DNA of 64,000 nucleotides from Pseudomonas syringae CC1557 (lineage in GTDB: Bacteria; Pseudomonadota; Gammaproteobacteria; Pseudomonadales; Pseudomonadaceae): the NCBI RefSeq assembly GCF_000452705.1, contig NZ_CP007014.1, positions 3,348,001 through 3,412,000 of the forward strand, read 5' to 3'. Numbering within the stretch: position 1 is the first letter of the stretch; each line of letters begins with the position of its first letter. The position numbers and the translations under genes are program-made. A model generated the notes under the pieces. That model saw nothing but the letters and a program-made list of their open reading frames with translations, was not told where the DNA came from and did no database searches. This document shows positions 45,543 to 55,730 of this stretch, piece by piece.

Positions 45543-46682
45543 TCAGGCGCCGGGCTTGAGTACCACTTTGGTCCAGCCATCATCGCGAGCATCGAAGTGC
45601 TGGTAGGCTTTCGGGCCTTCTTCCAGCTTCAGGCGATGGGAAATGATCTGCGACGGCTTGGCACGGTCGTGATGAATCAACTCGGCCAGTCGACGGTTAT
45701 AACCCTTGACGTTGGCCTGGCCGGTGCGGATCTGCTGGCCCTTGAACCAGAACGAACCGAAGTCGAAGGCCATCTTGCCTTCCTTCGCCAGGTCGTTGTG
45801 GGCGCCCGGATCCTGCGGCACGAAAACGCCTACGACACCGATCCCACCAGTCGCCTTGGTCGACGCCACGAGGTTGTTCATGGTGACGTGGTTGGCCTCG
45901 TGACCATGACGGTCGCAGCACTGATAACCGACGCATTCGCAGCCACGGTCGGTGCCCTTGCCATTGGTCAGGTTGAGAATCTGATCCACTGCGCCCTGCT
46001 CCAGCGAGTTGATCGGCGTGGCGCCCATCTTCGCTGCGAGCGCCAGACGGTCCGGATGGTTGTCCACCACGAACACTTGCGAAGCGCCCTTGATCATTGC
46101 CGAATGCGCCGCCATCAGACCAACCGGGCCAGCGCCGTAAATCGCAACGCTTTCACCTGGCAGCAGACCCGCCAGCTCGGTGGCGTGCCAGCCGGTAGGG
46201 AAAATATCCGAGAGCATGACGTAGTCGTCTTCGCGCTCGGACGCATCTTCGGGCAACAGCAGGCAATTGAAGTCGGCATAGGGCACACGCAGCAGCTCGG
46301 CCTGGCCACCTTCATGGTCGCCCATGTCAGCAAAACCATACGCTGCGCCGGCACTGCCAGGGTTGGCGGTCAGGCAATAGCCGGTCAGGCCTTTTTCACA
46401 ATTTTCGCAGAACCCACAACCGATGTTGAACGGCAGGCACACCCAGTCACCCACTTTGATGCGGTCTACGCCTGCACCGACCTCGATCACCTGACCCATG
46501 TTTTCATGGCCAAAGATGCGCCCGGTCTCGAACGAGGTACGACCTTCGTACATGTGCAGGTCCGAGCCGCAGATATTGGTGGAGGTCACTCTGATCAGAG
46601 CGTCTGTCGGCTTCTCTATTTTCGCATCCGGTACGTTCTTGACACTGACGTCACGCGGACCGCTATAGACGATCGCTTTCAT
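45543..46682 (-). CDS. Zinc dehydrogenase, glutathione-independent formaldehyde dehydrogenase-like
   Basis: A 379-residue MDR. Catalytic zinc residues are in NICGSDLHMYEG and GHENMG; structural zinc cysteines are in CGFCENCEKGLTGYC. The NAD fold has YGAGPVGLMAA. The GCECVGYQC segment is typical of FdhA-type enzymes that oxidise formaldehyde with bound NAD. It is somewhat shorter than P. putida FdhA (about 399), so the substrate is uncertain. Confidence 0.86.
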   Translation of the reverse strand: MKAIVYSGPRDVSVKNVPDAKIEKPTDALIRVTSTNICGSDLHMYEGRTSFETGRIFGHENMGQVIEVGAGVDRIKVGDWVCLPFNIGCGFCENCEKGLTGYCLTANPGSAGAAYGFADMGDHEGGQAELLRVPYADFNCLLLPEDASEREDDYVMLSDIFPTGWHATELAGLLPGESVAIYGAGPVGLMAAHSAMIKGASQVFVVDNHPDRLALAAKMGATPINSLEQGAVDQILNLTNGKGTDRGCECVGYQCCDRHGHEANHVTMNNLVASTKATGGIGVVGVFVPQDPGAHNDLAKEGKMAFDFGSFWFKGQQIRTGQANVKGYNRRLAELIHHDRAKPSQIISHRLKLEEGPKAYQHFDARDDGWTKVVLKPGA

Positions 46683-46897
46683 ATTCGACTCTCCTGAGTT
46701 TAAAAATTCGATGAAGCTTTTTATGGCTCACCGAATGTCTGTCACAACGAGGACCGGCATGTTCAAAGCGATTGGCCGCACACCTGACGAGCGGTCATGC
46801 CAAGGAAGGTCGGGTACACATTTTATCCGGCTTCAAGGCTGCTAAAAATGACTGATACCCGCGTTTACGGCTCGCAAATAAGCATTTGCATCATTAG

Positions 46898-46917
46898 TCT
46901 TATGGTATACCATCAGA
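46898..46917. promoter_or_regulatory. GntR-type palindromic operator, site 1
   Basis: TCTTATGGTATACCATCAGA is a 20-base palindrome with one mismatched pair, centred on GGTATACC. It lies 33 bases before the DUF1185 gene. The core TGGTATACCA fits the TNGTnnnACNA pattern of FCD-type GntR regulators such as the one at 50605. Confidence 0.75.
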
Positions 46918-46949
46918 CGAAATACAACGTATTTCCCCGGGGGTCGTTC

Positions 46950-47540
46950 ATGAGTTTCGAGATTCGCAAGATCGTTAATTACACCGAAGAAACCTTCATA
47001 GAAGGTGGCAAAGCCACTGACAAGCCGGTGACGATGGTAGGCCTGGCAGTCGTGATCAAAAACCCGTGGCTGGGAAGCGGATTTGTCGAAGACCTCAAGC
47101 CGGAGATTCGCGCCAACTGCTCGGATCTGGGCGAGCTGATGGTCAAGCGCCTCACCGACGCCATTGGCGGTGCAGACAAGATCGAAGCCTACGGCAAAGC
47201 TGCAGTGGTCGGTACAGACGGCGAAATCGAACACGCCTCGGCGGTGATTCATACCCTGCGCTTCGGCAATCACTACCGCGAAGCGGTAAAGGCCAAGAGC
47301 TACCTGAGCTTCACCAACAAGCGCGGCGGCCCTGGCACGTCGATTCAGATTCCGATGATGCACAAGGATGACGAAGGCCTGCGTTCGCACTACATCACTC
47401 TGGAAATGCACATTGAAGATGCGCCACGCGCCGACGAAATCATCGTCGTGCTGGGTGCAGCCAACGGCGGACGTCTGCATCCGCGCATTGGTAACCGCTA
47501 TATCGATCTGGAAGAACTGGCCGCCGAAAAGGCGCAGTAA
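46950..47540 (+). CDS. DUF1185 (amino acid synthesis family) protein
   Basis: A 196-residue protein of Pfam DUF1185. It begins with EIRKIVNYTEETFIEGG, has VGTDGEIEHASAVIHTLRFG in the middle and ends with RIGNRYIDLEEL. Solved members have a chorismate-mutase-like fold and no proven reaction. It is the first gene of an operon with a hydrolase, an aldehyde dehydrogenase and a flavin reductase, and is preceded by operator site 1. Start ATG at 46950; a longer frame from 46797 would run through the operator and is rejected. Confidence 0.85.
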   Translation: MSFEIRKIVNYTEETFIEGGKATDKPVTMVGLAVVIKNPWLGSGFVEDLKPEIRANCSDLGELMVKRLTDAIGGADKIEAYGKAAVVGTDGEIEHASAVIHTLRFGNHYREAVKAKSYLSFTNKRGGPGTSIQIPMMHKDDEGLRSHYITLEMHIEDAPRADEIIVVLGAANGGRLHPRIGNRYIDLEELAAEKAQ

Positions 47541-47573
47541 TCGTCCCTATCCACTTATGCGCAGGAGCGATCC

Positions 47574-48422
47574 ATGATTCAGCTCACCGCTGAACGCACC
47601 CCGGCGGGTACCAGCTATCTGGCTACCGGCCAAGGTCACCCCGTGGTGTTAATTCACGGGGTGGGCTTGAATAAAGAAATGTGGGGCGGCCAGATCGTTG
47701 GTCTGGCGGCGCATTATCAAGTCATTGCCTATGACATGCTCGGCCATGGTGCCAGCCAGCGCCCCGACCCGGACACCGGCCTGCCGGGGTATGCCGAGCA
47801 ATTGCGCGAGCTGCTGGAACACCTCGGTCTGGCGAAGGCGACCGTCATCGGTTTCTCGATGGGAGGCCTGGTTGCACGCGCATTCGCCCTGCAATTCCCC
47901 CAGCACCTGTCTGGGTTGATCATTCTCAACAGCGTGTTCAACCGCAGCCCGGAACAGCGCGCCGGTGTTATCGCACGCACAAGCCAGGCCGCCGAGCATG
48001 GCCCGGATGCCAACGCGGGCGAAGCACTGTCGCGCTGGTTCAGCCGCGAATATCAGGCGGCCAACCCGGCGCAGATCGCGGCCATCCGGCAAAACCTGGC
48101 CAGCAATGACCCGCAGGGTTACCTGACCGCGTACAAGTTATTCGCTACTCAGGACATGTACCGCGCCGACGATCTGGGTGATATTCGTGTGCCCACGCTG
48201 GTCGTCACCGGTGAGCTGGACCCCGGATCAACCCCGGAAATGGCCCGCGAACTGGCGCTGCGCATCCGCGGGGCCGAAGTCGCCATATTGCCCGATCAGC
48301 GTCATATGATGCCGGTGGAATCGCCGCGCCTGGTCAATCAGGTGTTAACGGCGTTCTTTGAAAAGATCGGCCTGGAAAAATCGGCGTCCGCCCACCATTC
48401 GATAAAGGGGACCGTTGCATGA
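47574..48422 (+). CDS. Alpha/beta hydrolase
   Basis: A 282-residue hydrolase. The oxyanion motif is LIHGVGLNKEMWGG, the nucleophile S95 is in GFSMGG, the acid lies in GELDPGS and the His in DQRHMMPVESP. The pattern resembles RutD or enol-lactonase-like enzymes. AGGAGCG precedes ATG. It overlaps the ALDH by 4 bases, so it acts in the same pathway. Confidence 0.87.
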   Translation: MIQLTAERTPAGTSYLATGQGHPVVLIHGVGLNKEMWGGQIVGLAAHYQVIAYDMLGHGASQRPDPDTGLPGYAEQLRELLEHLGLAKATVIGFSMGGLVARAFALQFPQHLSGLIILNSVFNRSPEQRAGVIARTSQAAEHGPDANAGEALSRWFSREYQAANPAQIAAIRQNLASNDPQGYLTAYKLFATQDMYRADDLGDIRVPTLVVTGELDPGSTPEMARELALRIRGAEVAILPDQRHMMPVESPRLVNQVLTAFFEKIGLEKSASAHHSIKGTVA

Positions 48423-49900
48423 GCCTTACCCGCTTCCAGATGTGCATCGACGGCCAGTGGGTCGACGCGCTGTCCGGCAACACCTTCGAGAGCATGAATC
48501 CGGCGCTGGCCGAGCCGTGGGCGCAACTGCCTGACGCCGATGAAGCCGATGTCGAGCGCGCCGTGCAGGCCGCGCAAAAAGCCTTCGAAAGCCCGGCGTG
48601 GCGGGGCCTGACTGCCACCGCACGCGGCAAACTGCTGCGCAAGCTGGGCGACCTGATCGCCGAGAACAAGGAGCAATTGGCACAACTGGAGAGCCGCGAC
48701 AACGGCAAGCTGATTCGCGAAACCCGCGGCCAGGTCAGCTATCTGCCAGAGTTTTTTCACTACACCGCCGGGCTGGCTGACAAACTCGAAGGCGGCACCC
48801 TGCCCCTCGACAAGCCGGACCTGTTTGCCTACACCGTTCACGAGCCTATGGGCGTGGTGGCCGGGATCATTCCCTGGAACAGCCCGCTGTACCTGACCGC
48901 CATCAAACTGGCTCCCGCGCTGGCCGCCGGGAATACCATTGTGCTCAAGCCTTCGGAGCATGCCTCGGCGACTGTTCTGGAGCTGGCACGCCTGGCACTG
49001 GAGGCTGGAATACCGCCCGGCGTGGTCAATGTCATCACCGGTTACGGCCCCACTACCGGCGCAGCCCTGACCCGTCATCCACTGGTGCGCAAGATTGCCT
49101 TCACCGGCGGCGCTGCCACGGCGCGGCATGTAGTGCGCAGCAGCGCGGAAAACTTCGCCAAACTGTCGCTTGAACTGGGCGGCAAGTCGCCGAATATCAT
49201 TTTTGCCGACGCCGACCTCGACAGCGCCATCAATGGCGCCGTTGCGGGCATCTATGCCGCGTCAGGGCAGAGCTGTGTGTCCGGCTCGCGATTGCTGGTG
49301 CAGGATGAAATCTACGACGAGTTCGTCGAACGCCTGGCCGAACGCGCCAGCCGGATCCGCATCGGCAATCCTCAGGATGAAGCCACTGAAATGGGCCCGA
49401 TGGCCACCGCCCAGCAACTGGCGGTGGTCGAGGGTCTGGTGGCCGACGCGCTGGCTGAAGGCGCACGCCTGCGTCTGGGTGGCAAACGTCCTGAACTGGA
49501 CAGTAAGGGCTGGTTCTATGAACCTACGCTATTCGAGTGCGATCACAACTCAATGAAGATCATGCAGGAAGAAGTCTTCGGTCCGGTCGCATCGGTGATT
49601 CGTTTCAAGGACGAAGCCGAAGCGCTGGCCATCGCCAACGACTCCCAGTTCGGCCTTGCTGCCGGTATCTGGACCCGCGACCTGGGCCGTGCCCACCGGC
49701 TGGCCCGCGACATCCGCTCAGGGATCATCTGGGTCAACACGTATCGTGCGGTATCGGCCATGGCGCCTATCGGCGGTTTTAAAAACAGCGGCTACGGTCG
49801 CGAGAGCGGGATAGACTCTGTGCTGGCCTACACCGAACTGAAAACGGTGTGGATCAACCTTTCGCAGGCGCCCATGCCTGATCCATTTGTCATGCGTTAA
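48419..49900 (+). CDS. Aldehyde dehydrogenase
   Basis: A 493-residue ALDH with Cys in GQSCVSGSRLL, Glu in LELGGKSPN and the Asn in IPWNSPLYL. It resembles broad carboxylic-semialdehyde dehydrogenases. It is the third gene of the DUF1185 operon, with a 4-base overlap upstream and 13 bases before the flavin reductase. Substrate not known. Confidence 0.87.
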   Translation: MSLTRFQMCIDGQWVDALSGNTFESMNPALAEPWAQLPDADEADVERAVQAAQKAFESPAWRGLTATARGKLLRKLGDLIAENKEQLAQLESRDNGKLIRETRGQVSYLPEFFHYTAGLADKLEGGTLPLDKPDLFAYTVHEPMGVVAGIIPWNSPLYLTAIKLAPALAAGNTIVLKPSEHASATVLELARLALEAGIPPGVVNVITGYGPTTGAALTRHPLVRKIAFTGGAATARHVVRSSAENFAKLSLELGGKSPNIIFADADLDSAINGAVAGIYAASGQSCVSGSRLLVQDEIYDEFVERLAERASRIRIGNPQDEATEMGPMATAQQLAVVEGLVADALAEGARLRLGGKRPELDSKGWFYEPTLFECDHNSMKIMQEEVFGPVASVIRFKDEAEALAIANDSQFGLAAGIWTRDLGRAHRLARDIRSGIIWVNTYRAVSAMAPIGGFKNSGYGRESGIDSVLAYTELKTVWINLSQAPMPDPFVMR

Positions 49901-49913
49901 CGAGGCCGCTGCG

Positions 49914-50399
49914 ATGATTGAACCGAGTATCTACAAAGAAGTGATGGCGTCATTCCCTTCGGGCGTCACGATTGTCACCACGCTGGACCCCGAGGGCAAT
50001 CTGGTCGGTATCACCGCCAGTGCGTTCAGTGCGCTGTCCATCGACCCGGCATTGGTGCTGTTCTGCCCCAATTACGCGTCCGACACCTACCCGGTGCTGC
50101 GCGACAGCAAAAAGTTTGCGATTCACCTGCTGTCTGCCGATCAGCAGGTCGAGGCCTACGCGTTCGCCAGCAAGGGCAAAGACAAGACCAAAGGCATCGA
50201 GTGGCAGCTGAGCGAGCTGGGCAACCCGCTCCTGGACAAGGCCACCGCCATCATCGAATGCGAGTTGTGGCGTGAATACGATGGAGGTGATCACGCGATC
50301 ATCGTCGGCGCCGTAAAAAATCTGATTCTGCCTGCAACTCCTGTGACGCCGATGATCTATCACCGCGGCAAGATGGGTGCGCTCGCGCCGATCGTCTGA
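49914..50399 (+). CDS. Flavin reductase component (RutF/HpaC-like)
   Basis: A 161-residue flavin:NAD(P)H reductase of the two-component monooxygenase type. FPSGVTIVTTLDPEGNLVG and TASAFSALSIDPALVLFCP are the signature, and a C-terminal YHRGKMG motif follows. Such proteins supply reduced FMN or FAD to an oxygenase. No oxygenase is encoded in this operon. GAGG site, ATG at 49914. Confidence 0.85.
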   Translation: MIEPSIYKEVMASFPSGVTIVTTLDPEGNLVGITASAFSALSIDPALVLFCPNYASDTYPVLRDSKKFAIHLLSADQQVEAYAFASKGKDKTKGIEWQLSELGNPLLDKATAIIECELWREYDGGDHAIIVGAVKNLILPATPVTPMIYHRGKMGALAPIV

Positions 50400-50484
50400 G
50401 GCTGCGGCAGGCGGTTTTGGTGGTTGCAGGCGCCGGCGTGATAAACTCGGCCGCGCCCCGGATGCAAACCTGCGGGGCATGCAG

Positions 50485-50507
50485 CAGCCCGCGTGGTTCG
50501 CGGGCTG
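50485..50507 (+). terminator. GC-rich hairpin between flavin reductase and GntR genes
   Basis: CAGCCCGCG-TGGTT-CGCGGGCTG is a 9-bp perfect stem in a 205-base gap. A second weaker pairing (GCCCCG/CGGGGC, about 50454-50478) precedes it. No T run; a structured leader for the GntR gene is also possible. Confidence 0.4.
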
Positions 50508-50604
50508 GCGACATGAGCGAGGCTTTGGCTACAGTCATGTCTACCGTCGTGTTTTTCACATCGCCAGCCCCCTTACATTGACAGCCCAATACCGAGCAAA
50601 CCCG

Positions 50605-51922
<1,318 letters not shown>

Positions 51923-51993
51923 GGGCAGCAGCAAGTGAAGCAGTCCGCGGAGTGCTTGATTTTGCTTCTGGCTTGCAGCTTGAAGCTCTGAGC

Positions 51994-52284
51994 TTACGGC
52001 TGCCCTTCAACTATCACAATTTCGGCCTTTGACGCGCCTTGCCGGTGGCTCATGGCGTTCTGGTACTCAGGCGAGTGGTAGCAGGCGACGGCCTGTGCAT
52101 AGGATTCAAACTCGATAATGACCGTGCGTTGCGGCGTTGTCCGGCCTTCCATGGCTTCGGACCGGCCGCCCCGCGCCAGGAATTTGCCGCCAAACAGACT
52201 GAATGCAGCGGGTGCACGCTGGGTGTATTCGCTGTACTGCTGGGGGTCGGTCACATCGACGTGCGCAATCCAATAAGCCTTCAT
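51994..52284 (-). CDS. DUF1330 family protein
   Basis: A 96-residue ferredoxin-fold-like protein of DUF1330. KAYWIAHVDVTDPQQYSEYT at the start, FGGKFLARGG and IIEFESYAQAVACYHSPEYQ are typical. It diverges from the ribB-like gene across operator site 2, so it is likely under the same control. Biochemical role unknown; may be a small isomerase or binding protein. Confidence 0.85.
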   Translation of the reverse strand: MKAYWIAHVDVTDPQQYSEYTQRAPAAFSLFGGKFLARGGRSEAMEGRTTPQRTVIIEFESYAQAVACYHSPEYQNAMSHRQGASKAEIVIVEGQP

Positions 52285-52329
52285 CGTGATCTCACTGTTT
52301 CATTGGTGGGGAATCTGTGAAATATTCTG

Positions 52330-52347
52330 TCTTATGGTATACCAAGA
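52330..52347. promoter_or_regulatory. GntR-type palindromic operator, site 2
   Basis: TCTTATGGTATACCAAGA, core TTATGGTATACCA shared exactly with site 1. It is 26 bases before the ribB-like start and 46 bases before the DUF1330 start on the other strand, so one site can serve both. Confidence 0.72.
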
Positions 52348-52372
52348 TTTATCTTTTCATAGCACTGGGGTC

Positions 52373-53488
52373 ATGAGCATGGCATTTGATCGCATTGAAG
52401 ACATCATTGAAGACTACCGCCAGGGCAAAATGGTCTTGCTGGTCGACGATGAAGACCGGGAAAACGAAGGTGACCTCTTGCTCGCCGCCGATTGTTGTTC
52501 GGCGCAAGCGATCAGTTTCATGGCCCGCGAGGCGCGCGGGCTGATCTGCCTGACACTGACCGACGAGCATTGCCAGCGCCTTGGCCTGGAGCAGATGGTG
52601 CCGAGCAACGGCAGTGTATTCGCCACCGCCTTCACCGTATCCATCGAGGCCACCACCGGGGTGACCACCGGTATCAGCGCCGCAGATCGCGCCCGCACCG
52701 TGCAGGCGGCAGTCAATCCGGCGGCGGTTCCCGAAGATCTGGTGCAGCCGGGTCATATCTTCCCCTTGCGTGCGCGGGACGGCGGCGTGCTGACCCGCGC
52801 GGGTCACACCGAAGCAGGCTGCGACCTCGCCCGCCTGGCCGGTTTAACGCCCGCCTCGGTGATCGTCGAAGTCATGAATGACGACGGCAGCATGGCGCGA
52901 CGGCCTGACCTGGAAAGGTTTGCGGAAAAACACGGCATCCGCATCGGTACTATCGCGGACCTGATTCACTACCGGCTCAGCACCGAACACACCATCGTCA
53001 GAATCGGTGAGCGCGAGTTGCCCACGGTACACGGCACTTTTCGCCTGTTCAGCTACGAAGACCGCATCGAAGGCGGAGTGCACATGGCAATGGTGATGGG
53101 TGATATCCGTCGTGAGGATGCCACACTCGTGCGTGTACACGTGGTCGATCCACTGCGTGATCTGGTCGGTGCCGAATACACAGGGCCGGCCAACTGGACC
53201 CTTTGGGCTGCGCTGCAACGGGTCGCCGAAGAAGGTCGCGGTGTGGTCGTGGTGCTGGCCAATCATGAATCGTCTCAAGCCCTGCTGGCGCGTATTCCGC
53301 AACTCACCCAGCCACCTCGGCAATACACACGCTCGCAATCACGCATCTATTCCGAAGTTGGCACCGGTGCGCAGATTCTGCAGGACCTGGGCGTCGGCAA
53401 ACTTCGTCATCTCGGTCCGCCGCTGAAGTACGCCGGTCTGACGGGCTACGATCTGGAAGTGATTGAAAGCATTCCGTTTCCCGGCTGA
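52373..53488 (+). CDS. ribB: 3,4-dihydroxy-2-butanone 4-phosphate synthase with degenerate GTP cyclohydrolase II-like domain (RibBX type)
   Basis: A 371-residue protein. The N-terminal domain (1-205) has all RibB marks: DDEDRENEGDLLLAA, ATTGVTTGISAADR, RAGHTEAGCDLARLAG and MNDDGSMARR. It makes the four-carbon precursor of riboflavin from ribulose 5-phosphate. The C-terminal part resembles GTP cyclohydrolase II but lacks its zinc cysteines (VRVHVVDPLRDLVGAEY where RVHSECLTGD...CDCG is expected), so it should not open GTP. No FMN riboswitch precedes it; instead operator site 2 does. It is probably an extra, pathway-induced copy. Confidence 0.87.
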   Translation: MSMAFDRIEDIIEDYRQGKMVLLVDDEDRENEGDLLLAADCCSAQAISFMAREARGLICLTLTDEHCQRLGLEQMVPSNGSVFATAFTVSIEATTGVTTGISAADRARTVQAAVNPAAVPEDLVQPGHIFPLRARDGGVLTRAGHTEAGCDLARLAGLTPASVIVEVMNDDGSMARRPDLERFAEKHGIRIGTIADLIHYRLSTEHTIVRIGERELPTVHGTFRLFSYEDRIEGGVHMAMVMGDIRREDATLVRVHVVDPLRDLVGAEYTGPANWTLWAALQRVAEEGRGVVVVLANHESSQALLARIPQLTQPPRQYTRSQSRIYSEVGTGAQILQDLGVGKLRHLGPPLKYAGLTGYDLEVIESIPFPG

Positions 53489-53757
53489 CGCTGAGGAAAA
53501 CCGCCTTTACTCATTGGCTTTCAAGGATGAGAAAGCATCGAATGAAGGCATTTTGCAGGGGCAAAATGCTTGCAGAAAGTTTGGAATACCATAATATGAC
53601 ATTCCATCAACCGACTGCTTTGTCAGGTACACCCGCCTAGGGACAGCATCAATAAAAGCGCCTGACCGTTTCAAGTTTCAAGGCCCATTGGACCTACTGC
53701 TCCCGATTAAGCGGGCGACAAAGCCCGCTCAAAAACACAACAAATGAGGGCGTGAAC
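53489..53757 (+). promoter_or_regulatory. Control region of the ABC importer operon, with operator site 3
   Basis: A 269-base gap. At 53581-53594, TTGGAATACCATAA is the inverse of sites 1 and 2 with one change in the core. A hairpin GCATTTTGC-AGGG-GCAAAATGC (53548-53569) lies just before it and AGCGGGC-GACAAA-GCCCGCT (53710-53729) lies in the leader. Neither hairpin has a T run. Confidence 0.6.
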
Positions 53758-54783
53758 ATGGTGTTGAACAAACGTGCAATGGCAGTCCTGGCGGCTGGCG
53801 TGCTGGCTTTATCGAGTGCCGCCGCCAGCGCCGCTGACAGCGTCAATTTCGTCAGCTGGGGCGGCTCCACTCAGGACTTCCAGAAAGAAGCCTGGGCAGC
53901 GCCATTCAGCAAGGCCAGCGGCATTACGGTGGTGCAGGACGGCCCGACCGACTACGGCAAACTCAAGGCCATGGTCGAAAGCGGCAACGTGCAGTGGGAC
54001 GTGGTCGACGTCGAAGCCGATTTCGCCCTGCGCGCCGCCAGCGAGGGCCTGCTGGAGCCCCTGGACTTCAACACCATCAAACGCGACGAGATCGACAAAC
54101 GCTTTGTGACCGACCATGGCGCAGGCTCCTTCTTCTTCTCCTTTGTGCTCGGTTTCAACGAGAGCAAGGTAGGCGCCAAGCCTCCTGCCGACTGGTCCGC
54201 CATGTTTGACACCAAGACCTACCCCGGCAAGCGCGCCCTTTACAAATGGCCAAGCCCCGGCGTACTCGAACTGGCGCTGCTGGCCGACGGCGTAGCACCC
54301 GACAAGCTCTATCCGCTGGACCTCGATCGCGCCTTCAAGAAGCTCGACACCATCAAGAAAGACATCGTCTGGTGGGGCGGCGGTGCGCAATCGCAGCAGC
54401 TGCTTGCCTCCGGCGAAGTGTCGATGGGCCAGATGTGGAACGGCCGGGTCTACGCCCTGCAACAGGATGGCGCGCCGGTGGGTGTGAGCTGGAAGCAGAA
54501 CCTGGTCATGGCTGATTTTCTGGTCGTGCCCAAGGGCGCAAAAAACAAGGACGCTGCGATGAAGTTCATCGCCAATGCGACCAGTGCCAAAGGTCAGGCA
54601 GACTTCTCCAACCTCAGTGCCTACGCGCCGGTCAATACCCAAAGCATCGCTCGTCTGGACGAGACACTGGCGCCCAATCTGCCGACTGCGCACGTCGCCG
54701 ACCAGATCACGCTCGACTTCGCCTACTGGGCCAAGAACGGTGCCGACATTGCGACACGGTGGAACGAATGGCTGGTCAAGTGA
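53758..54783 (+). CDS. ABC transporter substrate-binding protein, spermidine/putrescine type
   Basis: A periplasmic binding protein of about 341 residues. Signal peptide cleaved after ASA near residue 25; mature part starts DSVNFVSWGG. It belongs to the PotD-like family by SWGG...QKEAWAAPF and WDVVDVEADF. ATG at 53758 fits the GAGGG site better than the GTG at 53752. Ligand unknown: polyamines or related organic anions or cations. Confidence 0.87.
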   Translation: MVLNKRAMAVLAAGVLALSSAAASAADSVNFVSWGGSTQDFQKEAWAAPFSKASGITVVQDGPTDYGKLKAMVESGNVQWDVVDVEADFALRAASEGLLEPLDFNTIKRDEIDKRFVTDHGAGSFFFSFVLGFNESKVGAKPPADWSAMFDTKTYPGKRALYKWPSPGVLELALLADGVAPDKLYPLDLDRAFKKLDTIKKDIVWWGGGAQSQQLLASGEVSMGQMWNGRVYALQQDGAPVGVSWKQNLVMADFLVVPKGAKNKDAAMKFIANATSAKGQADFSNLSAYAPVNTQSIARLDETLAPNLPTAHVADQITLDFAYWAKNGADIATRWNEWLVK

Positions 54784-54785
54784 AA

Positions 54786-55724
54786 ATGACCGCTGTCGTC
54801 CCTCGTCAATCCAACCCGGCCGGTGGTGCGTCAAGCACTGCCGGTGCGGCCTGCCACAAGGCTACGAGCATGCAGCCATCCCCTTCTCTCGCGCAGCGCT
54901 GGCGTGGCAGTCGCAACCTGCTTCCGGCGCTGTTGTTCCTGGGCCTGTTTTTCTTCGCGCCATTGATCGGCCTGCTGCTGCGCGGCGTACTTGAACCGGT
55001 GCCCGGCCTGGGTAATTACGAGCAGCTGTTCGCCAACTCGGCCTATTCCAGGGTATTGCTGAACACCTTCTCGGTCGCCGGGTTGGTCACGCTGTTCAGC
55101 CTGCTGCTGGGCTTCCCGCTGGCGTGGGTCATCACTCTGGTGCCACGCGGCTGGGGGCGCTGGATCCTCAACATCGTACTGCTGTCGATGTGGACCAGCC
55201 TGCTGGCCCGCACCTATTCGTGGCTGGTACTGCTGCAGGCTTCGGGCGTCATCAACAAGGCGCTGATGGGCATGGGCATCATTGATCAGCCGCTGGAGAT
55301 GGTGCACAACCTGACCGGCGTGGTGATCGGCATGAGCTACATCATGATTCCGTTCATTGTTCTGCCGTTGCAGGCGACCATGCAGGCCATCGACCCGATG
55401 GTGTTGCAGGCCGGTTCGATCTGCGGCGCGAGCCCATGGACCAATTTTTTCCGGGTATTTCTGCCGCTGTGCCGTCCGGGGCTGTTTTCCGGTGGCCTGA
55501 TGGTGTTTGTCATGTCGCTCGGCTATTACGTCACACCCGCGTTGCTGGGTGGCGCACAGAACATGATGCTGCCCGAATTCATCGTCCAGCAGGTGCAGTC
55601 GTTCCTCAACTGGGGTCTGGCCAGTGCCGCCGCCGCGTTGCTGGTTCTGATCACGCTGGTGCTGTTCTACTTCTACCTGAAGCTCCAGCCGGAATCTCCG
55701 GTCGGTGCCAGTAACGCGAGGTAA
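54786..55724 (+). CDS. ABC transporter permease (PotB/PotH type)
   Basis: About 312 residues with six membrane helices and an EAA-like loop (QAGSICGASPWTNFFRVFLP). A long polar N-terminus precedes the first helix. The ATG lies 3 bases after the binding-protein stop; a GTG at 54780 that overlaps the stop is possible. Confidence 0.88.
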   Translation: MTAVVPRQSNPAGGASSTAGAACHKATSMQPSPSLAQRWRGSRNLLPALLFLGLFFFAPLIGLLLRGVLEPVPGLGNYEQLFANSAYSRVLLNTFSVAGLVTLFSLLLGFPLAWVITLVPRGWGRWILNIVLLSMWTSLLARTYSWLVLLQASGVINKALMGMGIIDQPLEMVHNLTGVVIGMSYIMIPFIVLPLQATMQAIDPMVLQAGSICGASPWTNFFRVFLPLCRPGLFSGGLMVFVMSLGYYVTPALLGGAQNMMLPEFIVQQVQSFLNWGLASAAAALLVLITLVLFYFYLKLQPESPVGASNAR

Positions 55725-55730
55725 GCCGCC

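Noticed and set aside
52320..52372. FMN riboswitch before ribB
   Set aside because: Only 26 bases lie between operator and start, and the conserved RFN core is absent.
52286..53488. Longer start for the RibB-like protein
   Set aside because: The extra codons translate the operator (LMVYQ) and have no ribosome site; ATG at 52373 fits the family N-terminus.
53548..53569. Intrinsic terminator after ribB
   Set aside because: The stem is perfect but has no T run and lies 60 bases downstream, next to the operator.
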